Shown here: in pieces, positions 39,860 to 49,786 of the stretch
Layout: every line of letters starts with the position of its first letter
How positions within the stretch are numbered: the stretch's first letter is position 1
Assembly: GCF_001927285.1 (NCBI RefSeq)
Contig: NZ_MSIG01000013.1
Span: 1 to 64,000 of the forward strand
Reading direction: 5' to 3'
Origin: Mongoliimonas terrestris
GTDB lineage: Bacteria; Pseudomonadota; Alphaproteobacteria; Rhizobiales; Pleomorphomonadaceae
DNA: 64,000 nt
The notes under the pieces: model-generated
Database searches by the model: none
The model's input: only the letters and a program-made list of their open reading frames with translations
Told to the model about the DNA's origin: nothing
Made by a program: the position numbers and the translations under genes

Positions 39860-41311
39860 ATGACAACCGTCGATGATTTCAGGAGCCTGTTCGCAAAGGT
39901 CGTTCTCGGCCTCCTCTGGGCCAACGCGCTGATCGCCACCGTCGCCGCGCTCGCGGTATCGGGATTGAACGTCGTGGTGGTCGCCGGCTCGGTCGGCCTT
40001 GCGGCGATCGGCTCGGTGATGATCGTCGCCAAGGGTCCCGGTCCGGCCGTCCGGATCAACACCGCCATGGCGCTGGCGGCGCAGGTCGCCCTGATCGTGC
40101 TCGCCTTCCGGGGTCATGGTCTTCAGATCGACATCCACATGTACTTCTTCGCGACCCTCGCCGTCTCCGCCGGCTGGTGCGACTGGCGAGCGGTCGCTGC
40201 CAACGCGGCGGTCGTGGCGCTCCACCATGTGGTGCTGAACCTCATCATGCCGGCGGCGGTGTTTCCGTCCGCCACGGCCGATTTCGGGCGGACGGCGATC
40301 CACGCCGTCATCCTGGTCAGCCAGACGGTCGTTGTCGCCTGGCTCGCCGCCCGGCTGGAGCAGGCCTTCGAGGACGGGCGCATCGCCCGGTTGGCGACGG
40401 CCTCCAAGGACGAGATGGAGAAGTACGCCGCCGCCGAGGCGGAGCGGGCGGCTCTGGCGGTGCAGAACCGCGAGCGCATGCAGGCGGAGATCGTGGGCTT
40501 CCGCAGCGGGATCGACAGCATGATGGCCGAGCTCGGCCGGGATCTGGACGCCCTCGGCGACACTGCCGTGCGTCTCGGATCGGTCTCCGACCAGGCGCTC
40601 AACCTCGCCGATTCGTCGGTGCGGCAGGCGGACGCGTCGACCCGCACGATGGAGGCTACCGCCAGCGCCTCGGCGGAGGTGAACGCGACGGTCGCCGACC
40701 TCAACCGCACCGCGCTGTCGGCCCGCACCGTGGTGGAGGCCGCCAAGGAGGAGGCCGTGGCGACCTCGTCGGAGATGCGCAGCCTGCTCGACGAGGCGGA
40801 GCGGATCCGCGACTTCGTCGCCATGATCGAGAGCATCGCGGAACGCACCAACCTGCTCGCGCTCAACGCCACCATCGAGGCCGCGCGGGCCGGCGAGTCC
40901 GGCCGGGGCTTCGCGGTGGTGGCCGGCGAGGTGAAGCAGCTCGCCGAACAGACCCGCCGCGCGACCGCCGACATCGAGGCGCGGATCACGGCGGTGGCCG
41001 AGGCCTCCCAGCGGGCGGCGTCGCGCAGCGGCGCGGTGACGAGCCGCATCGAGTCCCTCACCGACTTCACCACCGCCATCATCGTGTCGATGCAGCAGCA
41101 GCAGAGCGCCACCCAGGAGATCGACCGGACCATCCGCGAGGCGGCGAAGGGCGCGATCCATCTGTCCGACACGGCCGGCGAGACCCGCCGGGCCGCCACG
41201 GTTACCAAGGACGCGGCGCTCTCCGTGGACGCCACCCAGGGACGCGTTCGGCAGGCGGCCGACCAGCTGCGCGACCGCATCGGCGCCTTCCTGGCGAAGG
41301 TCCCGGCCTGA
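39860..41311 (+). CDS. Methyl-accepting chemotaxis protein with multi-pass N-terminus
   Basis: A 483-residue chemoreceptor. Instead of a periplasmic sensor it has about six hydrophobic segments (1-175) containing QIDIHMYFFATLAV, the DWRAV stretch and ALHHVVLNLIMP; the clustered histidines could bind haem or metal. A charged coiled coil follows, then the signalling hairpin with the tip IESIAERTNLLALNATIEAA (about 323-342). The tip sequence is canonical for CheW/CheA binding. It shares an operon with a small exported protein and ends 12 nt from the convergent argG. Confidence 0.92.
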   Translation: MTTVDDFRSLFAKVVLGLLWANALIATVAALAVSGLNVVVVAGSVGLAAIGSVMIVAKGPGPAVRINTAMALAAQVALIVLAFRGHGLQIDIHMYFFATLAVSAGWCDWRAVAANAAVVALHHVVLNLIMPAAVFPSATADFGRTAIHAVILVSQTVVVAWLAARLEQAFEDGRIARLATASKDEMEKYAAAEAERAALAVQNRERMQAEIVGFRSGIDSMMAELGRDLDALGDTAVRLGSVSDQALNLADSSVRQADASTRTMEATASASAEVNATVADLNRTALSARTVVEAAKEEAVATSSEMRSLLDEAERIRDFVAMIESIAERTNLLALNATIEAARAGESGRGFAVVAGEVKQLAEQTRRATADIEARITAVAEASQRAASRSGAVTSRIESLTDFTTAIIVSMQQQQSATQEIDRTIREAAKGAIHLSDTAGETRRAATVTKDAALSVDATQGRVRQAADQLRDRIGAFLAKVPA

Positions 41312-41323
41312 GCGCCGCCCCGT

Positions 41324-42544
<1,221 letters not shown>

Positions 42545-42692
42545 GGTCTCTCCGAAAGGAGGCGTGCGCTTCGGCCCGCCTCGTCGCCCGTGTGCGTCGT
42601 CGCGGCGCGATCTGCCGCCCCGCCCTGATCGGCGGGCACTTTTAATCGGATTGGCGGGCCGCGCAAGCGGCGGCTCGCCCCAGAGCAGTCTC

Positions 42693-42781
42693 CGATCAAG
42701 TTGCACGACCTGATCGAAGAGAGAATGCTCCAGGCTTTTGAATCTGGAGCGATTTCTTGTCGACCTGACGATTCCGTCAGG
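42693..42781. repeat. Three consecutive hairpins, probable dispersed repeat
   Basis: Between argG and the PAP2 gene lie three perfect stems in series: CGATCA/TGATCG (42693-42716), GCTCCAG/CTGGAGC (42727-42750) and CCTGACG/CGTCAGG (42764-42781). The block is AT-richer than its surroundings. It may terminate the PAP2 transcript, fold in the argG leader or be a dispersed extragenic element; the last seems most likely. Confidence 0.5.
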
Positions 42782-42794
42782 GAGGACAAGCGCT

Positions 42795-43643
42795 CTAGCG
42801 GAAGAGCGCGAGGAAACGGCGGGCGGCGGCGAGCCGGCGGGTGGCGAAACCCTTGGCGGCATCGCCGGCGCGGCCGAGCCCCATGGCGATCCGGTCGTCG
42901 GTGAGCGGGTTTGACGGGGCGAAGACGGCGGCGTGGACGAGGAGCATGACGAGGAGGGTGAGAAGCCAGGCGATCACCACGTCGGAGAGGAAGTGGCCGC
43001 CGAAGGCGATGCGGTTGACCGAAAGGGCGAGGGCGAAAAGGAGCGTGCCGATCACCGTCGCCTTCCGCCAGCCGGCGGGCACCAGCACCGCGACGGCGAG
43101 GAGGAAGATGGCGGACGAAGCCTCGCCCGAGACGAAGGAGCAGTTGCGGGCGCAGTGGTCCACCATGGCCCAGGGGCCGGTGAAGGGCAGATCGCCGCCG
43201 AACGCGGTCACGTCGCGGGGCCGGGCCCGTCCCCAGTTGTCCTTGAGGACGGAGTTGACCAGGAGGCCGGGGCCGAGGATCAGGGTGGCGAGCAGGAAGA
43301 GCCCCGCCCGCGGCGGCACGACGAAGCGGGCGCCGCAGGCGGCGAGTGGCACCAGGAGGGCGAGGAGCCCCGCCACCGCCACAGCCGCCACGACTGCCTG
43401 ACCGAGTTCGCGAAGGTCGACGAGGACGCCGATCCGCTCGGCCGGAAAGCCGTCGCCCGGCACGTGGAAGAGCCCGCTGACCGCAAGGTCGAGGCCCGGG
43501 ACGGCGACGAGCAGGAGGCTGACGATCAGGGTGGCGGTGAGGGTGACGAGGACAGGTCGTCGGACGAGACGCCGGGACAGCGCCGACAGCATGGAGGTCT
43601 GGCCGGCGGAGGAGGAGAGCGACTTGCCGGCGGGATCGGACAC
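42795..43643 (-). CDS. PAP2 superfamily membrane phosphatase
   Basis: A 282-residue inner-membrane protein with about six helices and the lipid-phosphatase active site: KDNWGRARP, then CSFVSGEAS in place of PSGH, then NRIAFGGHFLSDVV with the catalytic histidine. LpxE/LpxF-type enzymes that trim phosphate from lipid A or phosphatidylglycerophosphate share this pattern (a serine-glycine-glutamate second motif). The exact substrate is not known. The GTG at 43643 was chosen because GAGG lies 8 nt upstream; an ATG at 43592 has no such site. Confidence 0.85.
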   Translation of the reverse strand: MSDPAGKSLSSSAGQTSMLSALSRRLVRRPVLVTLTATLIVSLLLVAVPGLDLAVSGLFHVPGDGFPAERIGVLVDLRELGQAVVAAVAVAGLLALLVPLAACGARFVVPPRAGLFLLATLILGPGLLVNSVLKDNWGRARPRDVTAFGGDLPFTGPWAMVDHCARNCSFVSGEASSAIFLLAVAVLVPAGWRKATVIGTLLFALALSVNRIAFGGHFLSDVVIAWLLTLLVMLLVHAAVFAPSNPLTDDRIAMGLGRAGDAAKGFATRRLAAARRFLALFR

Positions 43644-43910
43644 GGGGTGGAACCTCGGACCATGCTCTTCGGTTGACCGGCCTGACGGTCGGACGGGCGC
43701 CACCCGACAATCCGGCATGCGCCGCCGACTTCTAGCGGCCGGCGCGGACGGCGCCAAGAGCGCCCGGACCGGCGCGGGATCATCCGCTCGACCCGCCACC
43801 GCCGGCTTGCCGCCGACCGGGCGGCGGACTTGCGGCGAACCGGTTCGGGACCCATGTTGTCGACGACGGGCGCCCATCGCCCTCCCCTCTTGGACCAGCG
43901 AGGCCCATCC

Positions 43911-44282
43911 ATGGCGACGCGCCACTATGACGACCCGGAGATCATCGGCCCCGAGGGCCAGCGGGAGGCCCGCGTGCGCCGGGACTTCTGGCGCGTGGCC
44001 AAGAAGGCGGCCCGGTCCATTCCGATGTTCGACGAGGTGGTCGCCGCCTATTTCTGCGCCCTCGACCCGAAGACGCCGACCCGGGTGCGGGCGACGCTCC
44101 TCGCCGCCCTCGCCTACTTCGTGGTCCCGTTCGACCTCGTGCCCGACTTCCTGCTCGGCCTCGGCTTCACCGACGACGTGACCGTGCTCGCCGCCGCCAT
44201 CGCCATGGTCCGCTCCAACATCACCGAGGGCCACCGCCTGGCCGCCCGCGACGCGCTGAAGGACGACACCGCGAAGCTGTGA
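43911..44282 (+). CDS. DUF1232 (YkvA-like) protein
   Basis: A 123-residue protein starting MATRHYDDPEII. It contains the DUF1232 core: two hydrophobic helices spanning ALAYFVVPFDLVPDFLLGLGFTDDVTVLAAA, with the diagnostic PFDLVPDFL and GFTDD. The family is widespread in bacteria and membrane-associated, with no known biochemical role. It stands alone, convergent with the quinone oxidoreductase gene, with a terminal-inverted-repeat element in the gap. Confidence 0.9.
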   Translation: MATRHYDDPEIIGPEGQREARVRRDFWRVAKKAARSIPMFDEVVAAYFCALDPKTPTRVRATLLAALAYFVVPFDLVPDFLLGLGFTDDVTVLAAAIAMVRSNITEGHRLAARDALKDDTAKL

Positions 44283-44350
44283 CGCGGCGGGCGGCATCGG
44301 GCGTTTCCGTGGTGCGGTGGATGGGAAGCGCCGCGCCTTGCCCCTCCCTC

Positions 44351-44471
44351 CGTCGGCATGGTCCGCGCAGGCGGACCAGCCACGCATAAGCACCTGGGCA
44401 CGCAGCGGTTTCGTCCCTGGTGCCGCCCCTCCAGAAGCGTGGGTGGTCCGCCTTCGCGGACCATGACGATC
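44351..44471. mobile_element. MITE-like inverted-repeat element (copy I)
   Basis: Two oppositely oriented arms (44357-44385 and 44437-44465) enclose 51 bp. Each arm contains GGTCCGC-N4-GCGGACC, itself a hairpin, and the two arms are reverse complements of each other. It lies in the convergent gap between the DUF1232 gene and the quinone oxidoreductase. The same element occurs three more times near 49.8-51.0 kb. Confidence 0.75.
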
Positions 44472-44528
44472 GTGGAGGTGGGGCAGCCCCATCCTCGATG
44501 CCGCTCCTGTCGCCCCCACCCCGCCGCC

Positions 44529-45503
44529 TCACGGGACCAGAACCACCTTGCCGCGCACCCGGCGGCCCGCGATTTCGGCGAGGGCTTCGGCGATCTGGTC
44601 CAGGGGGTAGCGGGCGTGGATGGTGGGGGTGAGGCGGCCGGCGGCGACTTCGGCGAGGAGCCAGCGGGTGTTGGCCACGTGGCCGGCCGGGTCGCGCTTC
44701 GTCCAGGCGCCCCAGTGGACGCCGACCACGTCGATGCTCTTCAGGAGCACGAGGTTGAGGGCGAGTTTGGGGATGTCGCCGCCGGCAAAGCCGACGACCA
44801 GGTAGCGCCCGCCCCAGGCGGTGGCGCGCACCAGCGGATCGACGAGGTCCGCCCCGACCGCGTCGTAGACCACGTCCGCGCCGGCACCACCGGTGAGCGC
44901 CTTCACCCGCTCCTTCGGATCCTCCGACGAGAGGTCCACCACCGCCTCGGCCCCGAGCGCGAGAACGCCGGCGGCCTTTTCGGCGGAGCCGACCATGCCG
45001 ATCACCCGCGCGCCCATCAGCCGGCCGATCTCCACCGCCGCCTGGCCGACGCCGCCGGTGGCGCCGGTGACCACGAGCCAGTCGCCGGGAGAGAGACGCC
45101 CGCGGTCCTTCAGCGCATGCACGGTCGTGCCGTAGGCGACGATGAGGCCGGCCGCCTGCTCGGCGCTGACCCCTGCCGGGATGGGGATCAGGCTGTCGGC
45201 GGGGGCGAGCACCGTCTCGCGCGCGGCCCCGTGGCCCGTGTAGGCGCACACCCGGTCGCCGATCGCGAAGCCTTCCACCCCCGGGCCGATGGCCGCGATG
45301 GTGCCGGCGCATTCGGCGGACGGCGAGAAGGGCCGCTCCGGCTTCACCTGGTAGCGATCCTCGATGATCAGCGTGTCCATGAAGTTGAGCGCGGCCGCCT
45401 CGACCGCGATCGCCACCGCGCCCGCGCCCGGAACCGGATCGGGCAGGTCGCGGACCACCAGGGTGTCGGGCCCGCCAGGGGCGATGGAAAGAACGGCGCG
45501 CAT
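44529..45503 (-). CDS. NADPH:quinone oxidoreductase family protein
   Basis: A 324-residue zinc-independent medium-chain reductase of the QOR group. The GroES-like N-terminal domain has ALNFMDTLIIEDRYQVKPE and PFSPSAECAG; the NADPH-binding Rossmann fold has VTGATGGVGQAAVEI. The zinc-ligand pattern of true alcohol dehydrogenases is missing, as expected. Relatives reduce quinones or enoyl compounds in the cytosol. It lies 101 bp downstream of the ECF sigma factor gene on the same strand and may be read from its promoter. Confidence 0.9.
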   Translation of the reverse strand: MRAVLSIAPGGPDTLVVRDLPDPVPGAGAVAIAVEAAALNFMDTLIIEDRYQVKPERPFSPSAECAGTIAAIGPGVEGFAIGDRVCAYTGHGAARETVLAPADSLIPIPAGVSAEQAAGLIVAYGTTVHALKDRGRLSPGDWLVVTGATGGVGQAAVEIGRLMGARVIGMVGSAEKAAGVLALGAEAVVDLSSEDPKERVKALTGGAGADVVYDAVGADLVDPLVRATAWGGRYLVVGFAGGDIPKLALNLVLLKSIDVVGVHWGAWTKRDPAGHVANTRWLLAEVAAGRLTPTIHARYPLDQIAEALAEIAGRRVRGKVVLVP

Positions 45504-45604
45504 GACGAGGTCGGCCTCCGGGGTACGTGATGGCCGGAGGGTGCGTCAGCGGCGGGGCGCTTGTCGACGGGGACATCCGTCGCATCGGCGGAGCGGTCGT
45601 CTGG

Positions 45605-46204
45605 TCAGTCCACGTCCACCTGGGAATCGGCCTCCAGGATTCGCCTCAGCCGGGTGAAGGCGAGGCGGATGCGGCTCTTCACGGTGCCGAGCGGCAGGCC
45701 GGTCTCGTCGGCGATCTGGCTGTGCGAGAGACTTTTGAAGAAGGCGAGCTCGACGAGGCGAAGCTGCTCCTCCGGCAGTTCGCGGAGGGCGAGGCGGACG
45801 CGCGCCTCGCGCACCTGAGCGTCGAGGTACTCGTCGGCGTCGATGTTGTCCTGCGGCTGGAAGGACGGCTCGTTGGGGTCGAGGTCGCCGAGCCGGTCCC
45901 GGCGCAGGCTGTCGATTCGCCGGTTGCGGGCGATGCGGAAGAGCCACGTGCCGACCGACGACTTCGACCGGTCGAACAGGGCGGCCTTCCGCCACAGGGT
46001 GACCATGACCTCCTGCGTGAGCTCCTCGGCGACACCGGCGGGCGTGCCGAGGCGGATCAGGTAGGCGTTCAGGCGCGGGGCATAGTGATCGTACAGTTGG
46101 ATGAAGGCGGCGCGATCCTGCGACCGGGCGACCTCCTCGACCAGACGGGCGAACGCGTCGTTTTGCGCGACGGCGACTTCACGGACCACTCTCGACGCCC
46201 CCAT
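45605..46204 (-). CDS. ECF-subfamily RNA polymerase sigma factor
   Basis: A 199-residue group 4 sigma factor. Region 2 shows AEELTQEVMVTLWRKAALFD and SVGTWLFRIARNRRIDSLRR; region 4 shows LPEEQLRLVELAFFKSLSHSQIADE and TGLPLGTVKSRIRLAFTRLR. The start at 46204 removes an upstream non-conserved stretch. The anti-sigma factor gene usually found next to such sigmas is absent: the next gene is a quinone oxidoreductase. It is most like RpoE/SigK-type ECFs tied to oxidative stress, which would fit that neighbour, but the regulon is unknown. Confidence 0.92.
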   Translation of the reverse strand: MGASRVVREVAVAQNDAFARLVEEVARSQDRAAFIQLYDHYAPRLNAYLIRLGTPAGVAEELTQEVMVTLWRKAALFDRSKSSVGTWLFRIARNRRIDSLRRDRLGDLDPNEPSFQPQDNIDADEYLDAQVREARVRLALRELPEEQLRLVELAFFKSLSHSQIADETGLPLGTVKSRIRLAFTRLRRILEADSQVDVD

Positions 46205-46602
46205 CCGTCGTTCGGTCGTGACGCGCCCGATCGCAGGCGAACCGCGTGTCGACGACACGTCTTGCGACCGGGCCCGACCCGGCCTGTCCCGAATACTCCG
46301 ACCGGACCACCACGCCAGCCGAAGCCCAAGGTGGGAACCGTCAAACTCTCGCCCGATTTACGGCCAAGCGTGCCGGACTTCGACAGGATCATAGCCGATA
46401 ACTGTCGAACTCGCCAAGGCGCATGCCGGATCCGGGTGCGGGATTTCCCGCAGGATCCTTCCGGGTGCGAAGATTTGCCCATCGAGGCTTTGCGTGAACC
46501 TGCAACGGTTTGGTAACCATCGGGCCGTAGCTTCGACGGAAACCATGTGCCGGTTGACGGCAGGCCGCGGCCTGTGCCGACACGCTGGAGTATAAGGAAA
46601 TC
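46205..46602. other. Divergent intergenic region ECF sigma / IalB
   Basis: No gene is supported. It holds a short inverted repeat CGTGTC-GAC-GACACG at 46245-46259 near the sigma factor start and the perfect 14-bp palindrome CAGGCCGCGGCCTG at 46561-46574, 29 bp before the ialB ATG. Promoters must lie here, but no pair was convincing. Confidence 0.45.
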
Positions 46603-47112
46603 ATGACGAACGCACGCACGCTCGGAACAGCGCTCACGATGCTCCTCGGCGCAGCGACGGTCGCGGGGGCGCAGACCCAGACGCTCCTCGAGCAGTTCAA
46701 CCGCTGGACCACCTACGCCTACAACGGCAACGCCGGCAAGGTTTGCTACGCCATCACGCAGCCGCAGAAGACCGAGCCGAGCGGCCTCAACCGCGATCCG
46801 GCCTACGTGTTCGTGACCAACCGCCCGAAGGAGGGCGTGCGGCACGAGTTCAGCGTGGAGACGGGCTATCCCTACAAGGAAGGCTCCAAGACCACGGTGA
46901 AGATCGGCAACGACACCTTCGTGCTCTTCACCAAGGAGAGCGGCGCCTGGGTGGAGAACGCCGCCGAGGAGAGCCGCCTGATCGCCGCCATGCGGGCCGG
47001 TTCGGATATGGTGGTGACCGGCACCTCCCGCCGCGGCACCACCACCACGGACACCTACTCGCTCTCCGGCGTGACCGCGGCGGTGAACCGCATCGACGGC
47101 GAGTGCCGCTGA
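46603..47112 (+). CDS. Invasion-associated locus B (IalB) family protein
   Basis: A 169-residue periplasmic or outer-membrane-associated protein. The signal peptide (TALTMLLGAATVAGAQ) is cleaved before TQTLLEQF. The mature part has the IalB core: WTTYAYNGNAGKVCYAITQPQKTEP, AYVFVTNRP and RGTTTTDTYSLSGVTAAV, with one cysteine in KVCYA and one near the end in GECR. In Bartonella IalB promotes entry into erythrocytes; in free-living relatives its role is unclear. AAGGAA precedes the ATG. Confidence 0.9.
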   Translation: MTNARTLGTALTMLLGAATVAGAQTQTLLEQFNRWTTYAYNGNAGKVCYAITQPQKTEPSGLNRDPAYVFVTNRPKEGVRHEFSVETGYPYKEGSKTTVKIGNDTFVLFTKESGAWVENAAEESRLIAAMRAGSDMVVTGTSRRGTTTTDTYSLSGVTAAVNRIDGECR

Positions 47113-47145
47113 CCGGTCCATCCGCCCCGACCTGACGGCGCGACC

Positions 47146-47168
47146 GGCCCCCCTTCTGTTCGGGGGCC
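47146..47168. terminator. Hairpin between ialB and rlmN
   Basis: A GGCCCCC/GGGGGCC stem about 30 nt after the ialB stop; no T-run follows. A CTATAT (47176-47181) with CTTCTG 17 bp upstream suggests an rlmN promoter overlapping the hairpin. Confidence 0.4.
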
Positions 47169-47323
47169 GTCCGCGCTATATGAACGCGATCGACGGGAAC
47201 GGCCGAGCCCTCAGGGGCTTTGCGGCCGTTTCGCGCGTTTGGGGCTCGCCCGGACCGCGCACTCTTTCCTGGCAGGACGCGGCCGCTTCGACGCGGACCG
47301 CCCGAGCGGACACGACAAGCACC

Positions 47324-48595
47324 ATGGCGGTCACCCTCGACCTCTCCCGACGCCCCTCCCCGGCCGGTCCGGTTCCGCGGATGCCCGCCGAGACGCCGTC
47401 GCTCGTCGGCATGACCCGCGAGGAGATGGGCGCGGCGCTCGTCGGCATCGGGATCCCGGAGCGGCAGGTACGCATGCGCGTCGGCCAGATCTGGCACTGG
47501 ATCTACGTGCGCGGCGCGACCTCGTTCGACGCCATGACGAACGTCGCCAAGGAGCTGCGCGCCATCCTGGCGGACGCCTTCACGCTGGCGCGGCCGGAGA
47601 TCGTGACCGAGCAGATCAGCCGCGACGGCACCCGCAAGTGGCTCTTGCGCTTTCCGCCGCGCGGCGCCGGCCGGCCGGTGGAGATCGAGACCGTCTACAT
47701 CCCCGAGGAGGGGCGCGGCACCCTCTGCGTCTCCTCCCAGGTCGGATGCACGCTCACCTGCTCCTTCTGCCACACCGGCACCCAGACCCTCGTGCGCAAC
47801 CTGACTGCCGAGGAGATCCTGGCCCAGATCCTGGTCGCCCGCGACCGGCTCGGCGACTACCCGAACGCCCTGCAGGCGACCGACGGGCGGATCCCGAGCG
47901 AAGGCCGGCTCGTCTCCAACATCGTCATGATGGGGATGGGCGAGCCGCTCTACAATTTCGACGCCGTCAAGCAGGCCCTGCTGATCGCCACCGACGGCGA
48001 CGGGCTGTCGCTGTCCAAGCGGCGGGTGACGCTCTCCACCTCCGGCGTGGTGCCCTACATCGGCCGCACCGGCGCGGAGATCGGCACCATGCTGGCCATC
48101 TCGCTGCACGCGGTGCGGGACGACCTTCGCGACATCCTGGTGCCGCTCAACAAGAAGTATCCGTTGAAGGACCTTCTCGCCGCCTGCCGCGCCTATCCGG
48201 GCCTCTCCAACGCCCGGCGCATCACCTTCGAATACGTGATGCTGGACGAGATCAACGACAGCCTCGCCGACGCCCGGGAGTTGGTGCGGCTCTTGAAGGG
48301 CATTCCGGCGAAGATCAACCTCATCCCGTTCAACCCTTGGCCCGGCTCCAACTACGGCTGCTCCTCCTGGGACCGGATCGAGGCCTTCGCCGAGGTGGTG
48401 AACGCCGCCGGCTATGCCTCGCCCATCCGCACGCCGCGCGGCCGGGACATCCTGGCCGCCTGCGGGCAGCTGAAGTCGGAGAGCGAGCGGATGCGCAAGC
48501 GCGACCGCGACGCCCTCGACGCCGGAGCCCTCCCGCTGGAGGCGGAGAGCGATTGGGCCATGCGCGCCATGGTGGCCGGCCACGGCGAGGACTGA
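47324..48595 (+). CDS. rlmN: Dual-specificity RNA methyltransferase RlmN
   Basis: RlmN is a radical-SAM enzyme that methylates C2 of A2503 in 23S rRNA and of A37 in some tRNAs. The protein has 423 residues from MAVTLDLSRRP. It has the cluster motif CTLTCSFC, GEPLYNFDAV, the C-terminal AACGQLK whose cysteine forms the transient methylene link, and the N-terminal helical domain with QIWHWIYVRG. Its length and motifs are typical. It is followed by a small membrane protein gene on the same strand. Confidence 0.97.
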   Translation: MAVTLDLSRRPSPAGPVPRMPAETPSLVGMTREEMGAALVGIGIPERQVRMRVGQIWHWIYVRGATSFDAMTNVAKELRAILADAFTLARPEIVTEQISRDGTRKWLLRFPPRGAGRPVEIETVYIPEEGRGTLCVSSQVGCTLTCSFCHTGTQTLVRNLTAEEILAQILVARDRLGDYPNALQATDGRIPSEGRLVSNIVMMGMGEPLYNFDAVKQALLIATDGDGLSLSKRRVTLSTSGVVPYIGRTGAEIGTMLAISLHAVRDDLRDILVPLNKKYPLKDLLAACRAYPGLSNARRITFEYVMLDEINDSLADARELVRLLKGIPAKINLIPFNPWPGSNYGCSSWDRIEAFAEVVNAAGYASPIRTPRGRDILAACGQLKSESERMRKRDRDALDAGALPLEAESDWAMRAMVAGHGED

Positions 48596-48686
48596 GCGCG
48601 AGCCGCGTCCTTTCATTCTCGGCCTGACAGGCCGGCGTCCGTCCGATCCTCCTTCGTCCCTTCCCTCGCGTTTCGAGACGATCCCC

Positions 48687-49157
48687 ATGCGTGCCGTCGG
48701 CCGGATCTTCGCCACCCTCCTCGGCTTCATGGCGGCGGTGACCGTCGCCGCCGGCTTCTTCATGGCCGCCAAGGTGGGGATCGAGCCCACCACGGCGGAG
48801 ACGGCCGGCTGGTTCTGGGGCCAGTTCTTCGTCTACGGCGGCCTCACCGCCGCCGTCGTCGGCTCCCTCGCCTTCGTGCCCTTCGTGGTCTACGCCCTCC
48901 TCACCGAGATGCTGGGCCTCCGCTCAGTGGTGATCCACGCCGGCGCCTGGGGCCTCTTCGCCTTCGCCTGCAGCCTTGCCTTCGACGGCTTCCAGCGCGG
49001 CGACACCACGCTCCACGCCGACCGGGCGGTGATGCTGGCGACCGGCTTCGTGGCCGGGCTCGCCTACTGGCTGGTGGCCGGCCGCGGCGCCGGCCTGACC
49101 GACGCGATCGTGCCGGCCGACCGCCTGCCGCCGCCCTCTCGCGACACGACGGCCTGA
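48687..49157 (+). CDS. Membrane protein of unknown function
   Basis: A 156-residue protein with four probable membrane segments: RIFATLLGFMAAVTVAAGFF, FFVYGGLTAAVVGSLAFVPF, VVIHAGAWGLFAFACSLAF and AVMLATGFVAGLAYWLVAGR. The C-terminus is a short polar tail. It is not a family I can name. It follows rlmN by 91 nt and could be co-transcribed. The repeat island begins just after its stop. Confidence 0.75.
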   Translation: MRAVGRIFATLLGFMAAVTVAAGFFMAAKVGIEPTTAETAGWFWGQFFVYGGLTAAVVGSLAFVPFVVYALLTEMLGLRSVVIHAGAWGLFAFACSLAFDGFQRGDTTLHADRAVMLATGFVAGLAYWLVAGRGAGLTDAIVPADRLPPPSRDTTA

Positions 49158-49167
49158 GGACGGGCAG

Positions 49168-49193
49168 TCGGGCTTCGGGCTTCGGGCTTCGGG
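49168..49193. repeat. 7-bp tandem repeat
   Basis: TCGGGCT is repeated 3.7 times directly after the stop of the membrane protein gene. Short runs like this can arise by slippage; no function is proposed. Confidence 0.6.
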
Positions 49194-49304
49194 AGGGCCG
49201 CGGCGCTCGAGGGATCGAGCGGGTCCGTACCGACGCGCGTGCGGTCCCGCGCGGGATCGCCGCCGGGGGTTTGGCCTTTGCGATGTCTCGCCCCCGATGG
49301 GGGA

Positions 49305-49366
49305 CCGTGGGCGCGGCCAAGCCGCGTTGCATTGGTAGAGTAGGTGCGGCTCGGCCGCGCCCACGG
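49305..49366. repeat. 62-nt hairpin
   Basis: Two 21-nt arms (49305-49325 and 49346-49366) pair with a single mismatch around a 20-nt loop containing TTGGTAGAG. The stem is far longer than a normal terminator. It differs in sequence from the MITE-like elements and may be a separate dispersed palindrome. Confidence 0.6.
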
Positions 49367-49786
49367 GCGGGTCTTCCGGTCATCCGCGCGCGGTTACAAG
49401 CCGCTACGCGTTACAGGCAGGCGTTCCTCGGCCCCGGCACGGGTCGCCCCGCCCGCACGCGGACCGCATGTCGCCGGCCGTTGCCAGCACGACACGTCAA
49501 TCCACGCGATGCCTACCGAACCGTTTGTCGTCCCGGTCCTAGTGCCGGGCATCCGCCGTGCCAACCGCCCGAGTGCGACGCCAGGACATCGCCCGCGGGC
49601 CCGCATCCCCACCCGCGCGCGGTGCTGGTTCCTGGCACGCCCCCGCGGTGGGGATGAGGGGGAGTATAGGGGAGGTGGGAGGAAGGGGGATAAGTGGGGT
49701 GAGGCAGTAGGGAGTAGGCAGTAGGCAGTCGGGAGGTGGCGCCCGGTGGGGGCCAGGCGCACCATCCCTCCCCCACATCCTCCCCC

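Noticed and set aside
49305..49366. tRNA gene (loop contains TTGGTAGAG, like a D arm)
   Set aside because: No anticodon arm, T arm or CCA-type acceptor can be folded; the arms form one long hairpin instead.
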